A stretch of DNA of 64,000 nt, taken from MFD09286-c1 sp963701015. GTDB lineage: Bacteria > Bacteroidota > Bacteroidia > Bacteroidales > DTGW01. A program made the position numbers and the translations under genes. Each line of letters opens with the position of its first letter. Position 1 is the stretch's first letter. Of this stretch, positions 35,635 to 44,227 are shown piece after piece. Location of the stretch: the NCBI GenBank assembly GCA_963701015.1, contig OY969556.1, positions 2,418,001 to 2,482,000 on the forward strand, given 5' to 3'. The notes beneath the pieces are model-generated. The model was given only the letters and a program-made list of their open reading frames with translations, was not told the DNA's origin and did no database searches.

Positions 35635-37971
35635 ATGAAAAAATATTTCCTGCTTTTAGCTGTAATTTATGGATTAGCAATAAATGCACAAAAACAAACC
35701 AACAATTTACCAAAATCATATAATGTTATTTGGAATAGTCAAAGCAAAAATTCATCCGAGTCAATGCCATGCGGTGGAGGTAGCATTGGGCTAAATGTTT
35801 GGGTTGAAAATAACGAAATTCTTTTCTATATATCCAAGTCCGATGCTTTCGATGATAACAATGGTTTGCAAAAAGCTGGGCGTGTTAGGGTAAAGCTTTC
35901 TCCCAATCCATTTTCTGAAAATGGGTTTAAACAGGAACTCGATTTAAATAATGGTTGTGTTAAAATATCAGGTATAAATGGCGATTTAAAAGTTGAAGCC
36001 GAACTATGGGTTGATGTATTTCGTCCGGTTATTCATTTAGAAATAAATTCAAGTAGACCTATAACGGCTGAAGCAATATATGAAAATTGGAGAATTTCCG
36101 ATACCAAACAAAGACCAGGTGAAAGTTTTGCAAATTCATATAAATGGGCACCTTTCGATACCATATATACCCATAAAGACAATATTGCATTTGACAAAAA
36201 TGAAGTTTTATTTTATCACAGGAATAATAGTTTTACAGTATTCGATGCTAATGTGAAGTTACAAGGTTTAGATTCAGTTAAAAATGAAATGTTCAATCCT
36301 ATAAAATATAACACATTTGGTGGATTAATGCTGGGAAATAATTTTATTGCTGATGGAACAACTTCTGGAAAATACGTAAATACAGACTATACAGGATGGA
36401 AGTTAAAAAGTAAAACACCTGAAAAGTCAAATAATATTGATATAATTCTTTATACCAGTCAGACAAATACACTGGATGATTGGGAAAAATGGCTTTATAG
36501 CATTATGAAAGATGCTGATGAAAACAATAAAATTGCAAAATCAAAGACAAGAGAATGGTGGCAACAATTCTGGAATAGAAGTTATATAGTAATTCAACCT
36601 GATAATTCAGATGTTTCAAAACGTGAATGGCAATCCGGTAGAAATTACCAATTATTCCGCTATATGCTTGGTTGCAATGCTTATGGCACTTCTCCTACAA
36701 AATTTAATGGCGGATTATTTACTTACGATCCGGTATTTACCGATACTTCAAAAAAATTCACACCCGATTACCGCAATTGGTGCGGCGGAACAATGACAGC
36801 CCAAAATCAGCGCCTTGTTTATTTCCCCATGTTGAAAAGTGGTGATTTCGATATGATGAAACCGGAATTCGACTTTTATTTAAAAGCTTTGCGCAATGCC
36901 GAACTCCGGACGAAATTGGCATGGGGTCATAAAGGGGCAAGTTTTACAGAACAAATTGAAGATTATGGCTTGCCCAATCCAGCCGAATATGGATGGATTC
37001 GTCCGGCAGGTTATGACAAAGGAATGGAAGACAATGCCTGGCTCGAATATTTATGGGACACTTCGCTTGAGTTTTGTTTTATGATACTTGAAACCAATAG
37101 ATATGCCAATAATGATATAACCCAATATATGCCATTAATTGAGAGTTGTCTTACCTTCTATAACGAGCATTATCAATATCTGGCAAGAAAACGTGGCACT
37201 AAAACTTTCGATGAAAATGGAAAATTGGTTTTATACCCTTCCTCGGGATGTGAAACATTTAAAATGGCATATAACTCAACATCTACAATTGCTGCCTTAC
37301 AAACTGTACTTAAACATTTACTTGCCTTACCTGCAAATTATTTAACGGCTGAAGAACGTAAAAATTGGCAAACTATGCTAGATAGGATTCCACCTATTAC
37401 TTTTCGCCAATGTGAAGGACATACAACAATTGCACCTGCAGAAGCCTGGATGCGTGTTCAAAATGAAGAATCGCCTCAATTATACCCGGTTTTTCCCTGG
37501 GGAATTTATGGCGTCGGGAAACCTGGTTTAGATACAGCATTAAATACCTGGAATTACGATCCTTTGGTTAAAAAGTTCAGGAGTTATATTGGTTGGAAAC
37601 AAGATAATATATGGGCTGCTGACCTGGGATTGACAAAAGAAGCTGCCGATTTATGTTTCAATAAATTGAAAGATTCAGGCCGTCGTTTCCCTGCATTTTG
37701 GGGACCCGGGTTTGATTGGGCTCCGGACCACAACTGGGGTGGAAGTGGAATGATTGGACTTCAGGAAATGTTGATGCAAACAACTGACAATCGAATATTT
37801 ATTCTACCCACCTGGCCAAAAGATTTAGATGTTACATTCAAATTAAATGCACCTGAAAGCACTACCGTAGAATGCAATTATAAAAATGGAAAAATTGTTG
37901 ATTTAAAAGTTATGCCTGTTGAAAGGATGAAAGATGTTGTATTTGAAGGAAAGCCTTATCAACCCAAATAG
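35635..37971 (+). CDS. DUF5703 (GH95-like) glycoside hydrolase
   Basis: A 778-residue secreted protein with a signal peptide (1-19, ending INAQ). Residues about 25-280 match the DUF5703 N-terminal beta domain (YNVIWNSQSKNSSESMPCGGGSIGLNVWV). From about 300 to 700 it has an (alpha/alpha)6-barrel-like region with GGLFTYDPVF, WCGGTMTAQNQRLVYFPML and WAPDHNWGGSGMIGLQEML, which resemble GH95 and related families. GH95 enzymes include alpha-1,2-L-fucosidases, so a fucosidase or other deoxy-sugar glycosidase is plausible, but no catalytic residue has been confirmed here. It ends the operon, 36 bases after the lactonase. Confidence 0.8.
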   Translation: MKKYFLLLAVIYGLAINAQKQTNNLPKSYNVIWNSQSKNSSESMPCGGGSIGLNVWVENNEILFYISKSDAFDDNNGLQKAGRVRVKLSPNPFSENGFKQELDLNNGCVKISGINGDLKVEAELWVDVFRPVIHLEINSSRPITAEAIYENWRISDTKQRPGESFANSYKWAPFDTIYTHKDNIAFDKNEVLFYHRNNSFTVFDANVKLQGLDSVKNEMFNPIKYNTFGGLMLGNNFIADGTTSGKYVNTDYTGWKLKSKTPEKSNNIDIILYTSQTNTLDDWEKWLYSIMKDADENNKIAKSKTREWWQQFWNRSYIVIQPDNSDVSKREWQSGRNYQLFRYMLGCNAYGTSPTKFNGGLFTYDPVFTDTSKKFTPDYRNWCGGTMTAQNQRLVYFPMLKSGDFDMMKPEFDFYLKALRNAELRTKLAWGHKGASFTEQIEDYGLPNPAEYGWIRPAGYDKGMEDNAWLEYLWDTSLEFCFMILETNRYANNDITQYMPLIESCLTFYNEHYQYLARKRGTKTFDENGKLVLYPSSGCETFKMAYNSTSTIAALQTVLKHLLALPANYLTAEERKNWQTMLDRIPPITFRQCEGHTTIAPAEAWMRVQNEESPQLYPVFPWGIYGVGKPGLDTALNTWNYDPLVKKFRSYIGWKQDNIWAADLGLTKEAADLCFNKLKDSGRRFPAFWGPGFDWAPDHNWGGSGMIGLQEMLMQTTDNRIFILPTWPKDLDVTFKLNAPESTTVECNYKNGKIVDLKVMPVERMKDVVFEGKPYQPK

Positions 37972-37988
37972 ATTGCGTAAGGTTTGCA

Positions 37989-38738
37989 ATGAAACGAAGT
38001 CTTTCCAAAGTTGAAATATTTAAGTTTAATATGGGCACGTTAGATAGAATCAGGGAAGAACTGAAAAACAATGCCAGTGAAAAAATAAGAATTTCAAGTC
38101 AGCATTTTTTCAAAGAAGAGTTGAAGTGCTATGGATTAAAAAATCCTGATGTTACTAAAATTGGCAAAAAATATTTTAATGAAATTAAACAAATTTCTAA
38201 AGGAGATATTTTAAAGTTTTGTAATGAATTATGGCAATCGGGATATTTTGAAGAATCAATTATAGCTTGCAATTGGTCATATTATTTGCACAAGTTTTAT
38301 ACGCCTGATGATTTTGAAACATTTGAAAAATGGGTTGCAAACTATGTTGGCAATTGGGCTTCGTGTGACACATTGTGCAATCACACCGTAGGTGAATTTT
38401 TGGAAATGTATCCTGAATATTTGCAAAGGTTAAACGTTTGGGCAAAATCTGAAAATAGATGGTTGCGCAGGGCTTCCGCCGTTTCCCTAATTATACCTGC
38501 CCGAAAAGGGAAATTTTTAGATTCAATTTTTGAATTATCCGAACTCTTGCTACTAGATAAAGATGACCTTGTACAAAAGGGCTATGGCTGGATGTTAAAA
38601 GCAGCAAGTCAGTTCTATCAAAAAGAAGTTTTTGATTTTGTAATGAAGAAAAAATCAATAATGCCAAGAACAGCTTTGAGATATGCAATTGAAAAGATGC
38701 CAGTTGATTTAAGAAAGATGGCTATGGAAAGGCAATAG
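37989..38738 (+). CDS. AlkD-like DNA alkylation repair protein
   Basis: A 249-residue all-helical HEAT-repeat protein of the AlkD DNA glycosylase family, which excises alkylated purines. The internal repeats are visible (EELKCYGLKNPDVTKIGKKY, WQSGYFEESIIACNWSYYL, NWASCDTLCNHTVGEFL, RWLRRASAVSLI, DDLVQKGYGWMLKAAS). The W, D and R residues of the WASCD and WLRRASAV segments agree with the active-site groove of the family. Length agrees (about 230-240). The first 14 residues may not be native; an ATG at 38031 (MGTLDRIREEL) is an alternative start. It lies after the fucose cluster, but its function is unrelated. Confidence 0.93.
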   Translation: MKRSLSKVEIFKFNMGTLDRIREELKNNASEKIRISSQHFFKEELKCYGLKNPDVTKIGKKYFNEIKQISKGDILKFCNELWQSGYFEESIIACNWSYYLHKFYTPDDFETFEKWVANYVGNWASCDTLCNHTVGEFLEMYPEYLQRLNVWAKSENRWLRRASAVSLIIPARKGKFLDSIFELSELLLLDKDDLVQKGYGWMLKAASQFYQKEVFDFVMKKKSIMPRTALRYAIEKMPVDLRKMAMERQ

Positions 38739-39075
38739 TAAATTTTAGTATCTGCCAAAAATTTTCAAACAACATAAAAAATAAGCAGTTACAGATGATA
38801 TTTGATTTATTATGAACAATTAAATAATTGATATTTCTGTAATATCAAAAATCATTAGTCGAAAATATATATTTAGATTTTAAGTTATAATAATTTCGAA
38901 TCTAGCTTCATTATATTGAAATTAAATATGTTACAAATTATTTGTTACGTACTTTGTTGAAGATTTTAATTTTTATTTCAATGAAGAATTAATAACTCTA
39001 CATAATAATGTATTAAAAAATATTGTATTTTCGACCATTCAATCCCATATCAAAAATATTTAAAAGTTTACTTCA
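38739..39075. other. 337-base gap without a gene
   Basis: Extremely AT-rich. It holds an 8-bp inverted repeat (TTGATATT / AATATCAA, 38828-38848) with a 5-base loop but no following T run, so it is not a convincing terminator. No exact TAnnTTTG box was found ahead of the gene at 39076, and no RNA gene or coding frame is visible. Confidence 0.5.
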
Positions 39076-40947
39076 ATGATTAATTTTATTTCTATTAAAC
39101 CGCTGAAATTATTTTTATTATTTATATTCATAATTTCAAGCTCACAAATATTTTCCATACCAAATCCTATGAAATTTGGTAATGTAGATAAATCATTGTT
39201 AGAAATGAAAGTATATGACAAGGATACTTCAGCTGATGCGGTTATAGTTTGTGATTTTGGTGAATTTGATGCAAATATGCTTCAATTTACTAGGTTATAC
39301 CGGTTGAAGGTTTTGAAAAAGTCGGGTTGTGACAGGGGAAATTTCATTATGAATGTCCAGGGGAAGTCAAATTTTTCAGGCTATACATATAATCTTGTTA
39401 ATGGTGAAATAGTAAAAGAGAAGTTAAAAAGTGAATCAATATTTGAAGAGAGAATTACAAATAATTACTATAGATACAGGTTAACAATGCCTGATGTACA
39501 GGTAGGTTCTGTTATTGATATAAAGGTTTATTTAAATGGTATTCCTGATGAATGGTATTTTCAAAGCGACATTCCAGTAATTTGGAGTGAGTTAAGGCTT
39601 CCCAATTGTTCAACAGTGGGAATTAAGAAAAACTATTTTGGCTTTCAACCAATAACTATAATCGAGGACGACAGGTGGGTATGTAAAGATATGCCCGCTT
39701 TAAAGAAAGAACCCTTTATGAATAATTTAGACAATTTTTTAACCAAATTTGAAATTGATGTTACTAGTTTCAGAGGTTTTAGTTTTGCAAATACCTGGAA
39801 TGAAGTAAATGATATTTTATTAGACAGGACCACCTTTGGTGATGAACTTAAGACTAGTTTCTTCATGGGCTCAGAAGCAGATGCTATAAATGATTCCTGC
39901 AAAACTACAAAAGCAAAAATGGTTGCAGCTTATGAAACAATAAAAAGTAAAATAAAATGGAATGAGGATGAAAACATTTTTCCAAAAAGCACAATAAAAT
40001 ACGCATTACACAAAGGATCTGGTAATGCTGGTGAAATAAATATTGCCCTAATTTTATTACTTAGAAAATTGGGGATAGAATGTTACCCTATTGTATTAAG
40101 TACAAGAGATAATGGACTTTTACCATTATTTTCGCCCACGATTAACAAATTAAATTATTTAGTTGTTTTAGCAAAAATTAATAGTGAAGACATTTTATTA
40201 GATGCAACAGAAGAGTTTCTACCTGCAGGTTACTTACCAGAACGCTGTATAAATGGTAATGGAAGATTAGTTGATAGTAAAGTTTCGATATGGACAGGAT
40301 TAAAACCAGGTGGAAAAAACTTAACCCGACTTTATGCCGATTTAAGTTTAAATGACAAAGGAAATATTACAGGCAATTTATTTTATTCATATTATGAATA
40401 TGCAGGATATTTATTCAGAAAAGATTATGCTACATTCAATGATAAAAATGAATATATACGAAATTATGTAAGAGAAAATCCGGGAATGCAAGTTGTAAAC
40501 AGCACAATTCATGCATTGGATTCTATATACGATCCCTTAATTGCTAAATATGAAATTGAAAACTATGGTAATACTGATATAACCGATTCAACTTTAAGCT
40601 TTGTTCCTTTTTTAGTTGATCGAATTAAAATTAATCCTTTTAAATCGGACGAACGAAAAATTCCTGTTGATTTTATAAATCCAAATGAAAAGAAATATAT
40701 CTTTAAAATTAAGATTCCGGAAAATTATACAGTAGAGCATATGCCAGAATCTATTAACTTAATTCTACCAGATAATAGTGGAAAATTTACATTCAGGGTA
40801 TCTTTTTTAAATAATATAATAGTTGTTCAAAGTGAAATATCATTATACAAAGCATTGTATACTCAAGCGGAGTATCCATATATTAAACAATTATATGCCG
40901 AAATTGTAAATAAACAATCTGAACCTATAATCTTAAAAAAGAAATGA
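39076..40947 (+). CDS. DUF3857 transglutaminase-like protein lacking the catalytic Cys and His
   Basis: A 623-residue secreted protein with a signal peptide (about 1-27). An N-terminal DUF3857 beta domain (about 50-230) is followed by a transglutaminase-like core (about 285-420) and a C-terminal DUF3858-type Ig region. The position of the catalytic Cys in active relatives (GDC-K) reads SGNAGEI here, and the His of the FNHA motif reads LNYLVV, so it is probably inactive and structural or binding. The Asp of LLDATEEFLPAGYLP is retained. Similar versions with the Cys replaced seem common in Bacteroidota. Its stop overlaps the next gene's ATG by four bases. Confidence 0.85.
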   Translation: MINFISIKPLKLFLLFIFIISSSQIFSIPNPMKFGNVDKSLLEMKVYDKDTSADAVIVCDFGEFDANMLQFTRLYRLKVLKKSGCDRGNFIMNVQGKSNFSGYTYNLVNGEIVKEKLKSESIFEERITNNYYRYRLTMPDVQVGSVIDIKVYLNGIPDEWYFQSDIPVIWSELRLPNCSTVGIKKNYFGFQPITIIEDDRWVCKDMPALKKEPFMNNLDNFLTKFEIDVTSFRGFSFANTWNEVNDILLDRTTFGDELKTSFFMGSEADAINDSCKTTKAKMVAAYETIKSKIKWNEDENIFPKSTIKYALHKGSGNAGEINIALILLLRKLGIECYPIVLSTRDNGLLPLFSPTINKLNYLVVLAKINSEDILLDATEEFLPAGYLPERCINGNGRLVDSKVSIWTGLKPGGKNLTRLYADLSLNDKGNITGNLFYSYYEYAGYLFRKDYATFNDKNEYIRNYVRENPGMQVVNSTIHALDSIYDPLIAKYEIENYGNTDITDSTLSFVPFLVDRIKINPFKSDERKIPVDFINPNEKKYIFKIKIPENYTVEHMPESINLILPDNSGKFTFRVSFLNNIIVVQSEISLYKALYTQAEYPYIKQLYAEIVNKQSEPIILKKK

Positions 40948-42845
40948 GATATATAATTGCTTTACTGTTGTTTCTTAGTAATTTTAACCTTTTTTGCTCA
41001 GACAACCCTGCTTATAAAGCATCATTAATTCCACAAATACTTTCTAAAAATGCAAAGGCTGTTATACGGACTGAAAATACAATCATTGAAGTTGAAAATA
41101 ATAGTGCAGTTGAAATACATTTTATAGCTATTACAATATTAAATAAAAATGGCTATGACCATAGTATATTTGACCAATTATACAATTCATATATTAAAAT
41201 TAGTGATGTAAATGTTAAAATATTTGACACTGAAGGTAAAAAAATTAAGAGCTATTTTGGTAATGATATTCTCGATTACTCAGCTATTAATGGTTATTCA
41301 TTATATGAAGACAATCGTCAAAAATATTTCGATCCGCAATACAGAAAATATCCATTTACCGTTGAAATATCATATAAAAGAAAATTAAAAAGTCTTATGT
41401 TTCTATCATTCTGGATGCCATGCAATGATTATAATGTTTCAGTTGAAAAATCAAAATTAACTGTCATTGAAAATGAAGGAGCAACGATTAGATATTATGA
41501 GAATAATATTCCCCAAACCTTTAAAACAATTGAACTTAATAAAACAAAGTCATATTCATGGGAAATTAATAATTTTTCAGCTTTTTCGAAAGAAGACTTT
41601 GAAGCACCTTTAGAGGAATTCCTGCCAATCGTCTATTTATCTCCTAAAACTTTTGAGGTCGATGGAATTGAGGGCAGTTTTACAAGTTGGCAAGAATTTG
41701 GCAAATGGATTATTAAATTAAATTCAAAACGAGATACTTTATCACCAGCTACAGTTGAAAAAATAAAGGTTTTAACAACGGGACTTTCAGAAAAACAAAA
41801 AATCCAAATACTTTATGAATATATGCAAAAACATACACGCTATGTAAGTATTCAAGTTGGTATTGGTGGGTGGCAGCCTTTTGATGCACTTACTGTTGAT
41901 CGCCTAGCTTATGGTGATTGCAAAGCATTGTCAAATTATATGTACTCTTTACTAAAAGCAGTCGGGATTTCATCCTACTTTACTTTAATATCAGCTGGTG
42001 AAAACGCCCCTCATTTACTGGAAAATTTTCCATCGCAATTTTTCAATCATGCCATACTAACAGTTCCTGTAGAAAAAGATACCTTGTTTTTAGAATGTAC
42101 AAACCCATATTTACCATATGGACAAATCGGTTCTTTTACAGATGATAGGACAGCTTTAATGATTACAAAAAATGGAGGACAATTAATTCATACAAAATTC
42201 TACGAACCTGATCAAAACTTTATTTATACGAAAAGTTATGTTTCATTAAATAGTAAAGGATCTGGAATTGGTAATATTAAATTATTATTTGGAGGAGTAA
42301 ATTTTGATAATGCAAAAATGCTATCGATAAAATCAAATGATGATATAAAAAAAGAACTATACAAAGAATTAGAAATTTCAAATTTTATAATTAATGACTT
42401 CTCTTTTGAACAACCTGATAAATCAGAACCTATAATTTTAAATTCACTAAATATAACAATTGATAACTATGCGACTATTTTAGAAAAAAAATTGATAATT
42501 CCTTTAAATCTTGCAAATAAATTAACTGAAATTCCAAATATTACACAAGATAGAAAAAGTGATATAGTAATCAGAAGGCCTCAAACTGAAATTGATACTA
42601 TAGTTTACAAAATTCCAATAGGATATAAAATTGAAAATGTACCAAAAGTAGTGAGTGTATCATCTTCCTTTGCAACATATAGTGCAATATGTAAAATAAC
42701 AAATGAAAACACAATTATATACGTACGAGAACTTTCATTAAATAAAGGAAATTATGATGTAAACGAATCTTCCAAATTTCGAGAATTTTACACAAAAGTG
42801 AGTCAGGCTGATATGGCAAAATTGTCAATAGTTAAAATGAATTAA
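40944..42845 (+). CDS. DUF3857-transglutaminase protein with an intact Cys-His
   Basis: A 633-residue secreted paralogue of the upstream protein, with a signal peptide (1-19), DUF3857 domain (about 45-215), transglutaminase core (about 280-400) and C-terminal DUF3858-like region. Catalytic C326 (YGDCKALSNYMYSLL) and H369 (FFNHAIL) are present; the third position reads E384 in LECTNPYLPYG, a common variant of the usual Asp in these proteins. It is probably a periplasmic transglutaminase or peptidase. It is coupled to its inactive paralogue by the ATGA overlap, which suggests they form a complex. Confidence 0.87.
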   Translation: MRYIIALLLFLSNFNLFCSDNPAYKASLIPQILSKNAKAVIRTENTIIEVENNSAVEIHFIAITILNKNGYDHSIFDQLYNSYIKISDVNVKIFDTEGKKIKSYFGNDILDYSAINGYSLYEDNRQKYFDPQYRKYPFTVEISYKRKLKSLMFLSFWMPCNDYNVSVEKSKLTVIENEGATIRYYENNIPQTFKTIELNKTKSYSWEINNFSAFSKEDFEAPLEEFLPIVYLSPKTFEVDGIEGSFTSWQEFGKWIIKLNSKRDTLSPATVEKIKVLTTGLSEKQKIQILYEYMQKHTRYVSIQVGIGGWQPFDALTVDRLAYGDCKALSNYMYSLLKAVGISSYFTLISAGENAPHLLENFPSQFFNHAILTVPVEKDTLFLECTNPYLPYGQIGSFTDDRTALMITKNGGQLIHTKFYEPDQNFIYTKSYVSLNSKGSGIGNIKLLFGGVNFDNAKMLSIKSNDDIKKELYKELEISNFIINDFSFEQPDKSEPIILNSLNITIDNYATILEKKLIIPLNLANKLTEIPNITQDRKSDIVIRRPQTEIDTIVYKIPIGYKIENVPKVVSVSSSFATYSAICKITNENTIIYVRELSLNKGNYDVNESSKFREFYTKVSQADMAKLSIVKMN

Positions 42846-42932
42846 AAATTTAACCAATGATTAGTTTGAATTGTAATTGAAAATATAAAATTTTCATTAT
42901 TATTTATGCAGTAATATCTTAGCAATACAGCC

Positions 42933-44225
42933 TTATAACTGAGAAATCAATTGTTTTAGCTTAGTTTCAGCAATTTTCAAGTTATATTCAAATGTTGTTA
43001 ATCTAGTTCTCGATTGCTCATAACTATCTTCAGCCTGACGAACTTCCAAAATTGTAGTTTGCCCCAGTCTTAATCGCTCAATTGATATATCCATATTTTC
43101 TTTAGCCAAGGTAACATTATCTTTTTCAATTGCAAGCAATTGTAATTGATCGTTATAAGCAGTTAAAGCATTTTGCAACTTCATATTAACTGCTAGTTTT
43201 GTAGCTTGCAATCCATATAAAGCTTGTTGGTATTGAAGATTAGCAACCTCAACCTGGCGATTTATATTTCCCGATTGATAAATAGGAATTGAAATAGTTG
43301 CTCCAAATGATGGTCCATATGAATTATTCTGAATATATGTGCCCAATGAATTATGGGTTTGTGAAACATTTATAGCAGAATTAAATGTTATTTTTGGATA
43401 ACGTAATGTAGAAAATTCTTTTGAAGCTAACCGGGCAATTTCGGCTGATTTCTGCATTTCTAAAATACTAATATTCACGGAGTCGAGCTTTTGTTGCAAT
43501 AAGTTTTTATCTGGCATATTGCCTAAAGGTATAGAATCTGATACATAAAAGGCAAAATCTGCATCGCGACTTAAAATAGTATTTAATGACCGTTTAGCTG
43601 CAATAATCACCGATTGTTGGTTTAAAGCATTTTCTTTATATACATTTAAATCAATTTGGGCTTGTAAATAACTTGTCTTAGGTGAAAGACCAGCATTGAA
43701 ACTTGTTTGCAAAATTTTAACCAATTCAGTGTTATACGATATTACATCATTAATTGCTGACAATTGCTGTTTCTGGCTTACAACATTATAATAAGCTGAA
43801 ACAACATTATATACTACCTGCATTATTGTATCTTTAAATTGAAATTCGCCTAAAGCTTCAATTTCACTCAATTTATTTTTGGTAATAAACATTTTCCCTC
43901 CGTCAAATAAAACCCAACTAAGTGCTATGTTACCTGTTAAAGTTTTTGTGGTTGCATTTGGCGATACAATTGGATTCCCCGAAAGTGGTTGTATATCCAA
44001 ATTATTTTGAGAATAAGTGCTTGATCCGTTAGCTGCAATATTGGGCAACATTCCTGCATTTCCAGCAGTATTATTTGCTTTGTCAACATCGGCATTGCTC
44101 CGGGCAACGAGTATATTGAAATTATTTTTTAATGCAATATCAATTGCATTCTCAATAGTAAGAACCTGAGCTTGTATAATATTTGCTGCAATTACAAAAA
44201 TGGAAAATATTAAAATTCGTTTCAT
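42933..44225 (-). CDS. TolC-family outer-membrane efflux channel
   Basis: A 430-residue outer-membrane factor with a signal peptide (MKRILIFSIFVIAANIIQAQ) and two long coiled-coil OEP domains (LTIENAIDIALKNNFNILVARSNADVDKAN ... LAKENMDISIERLRLGQTTILEVRQAEDSYEQSRTRL). It forms the exit duct of the RND pump encoded upstream. The frame extends two codons to a TTG at 44231 that overlaps the RND stop; the ATG at 44225 is chosen as it begins the signal peptide. It is the third gene of the operon. Confidence 0.93.
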   Translation of the reverse strand: MKRILIFSIFVIAANIIQAQVLTIENAIDIALKNNFNILVARSNADVDKANNTAGNAGMLPNIAANGSSTYSQNNLDIQPLSGNPIVSPNATTKTLTGNIALSWVLFDGGKMFITKNKLSEIEALGEFQFKDTIMQVVYNVVSAYYNVVSQKQQLSAINDVISYNTELVKILQTSFNAGLSPKTSYLQAQIDLNVYKENALNQQSVIIAAKRSLNTILSRDADFAFYVSDSIPLGNMPDKNLLQQKLDSVNISILEMQKSAEIARLASKEFSTLRYPKITFNSAINVSQTHNSLGTYIQNNSYGPSFGATISIPIYQSGNINRQVEVANLQYQQALYGLQATKLAVNMKLQNALTAYNDQLQLLAIEKDNVTLAKENMDISIERLRLGQTTILEVRQAEDSYEQSRTRLTTFEYNLKIAETKLKQLISQL

Positions 44226-44227
44226 AT

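Noticed and set aside
38828..38848. Inverted repeat TTGATATT / AATATCAA as terminator of the AlkD gene
   Set aside because: The stem is AT-rich and has no following T run on either strand; noted only in the gap entry.
38895..38902. TTCGAATC resembling a tRNA T-arm
   Set aside because: No matching arms or acceptor stem in the surrounding AT-rich sequence; no tRNA is supported anywhere in the window.
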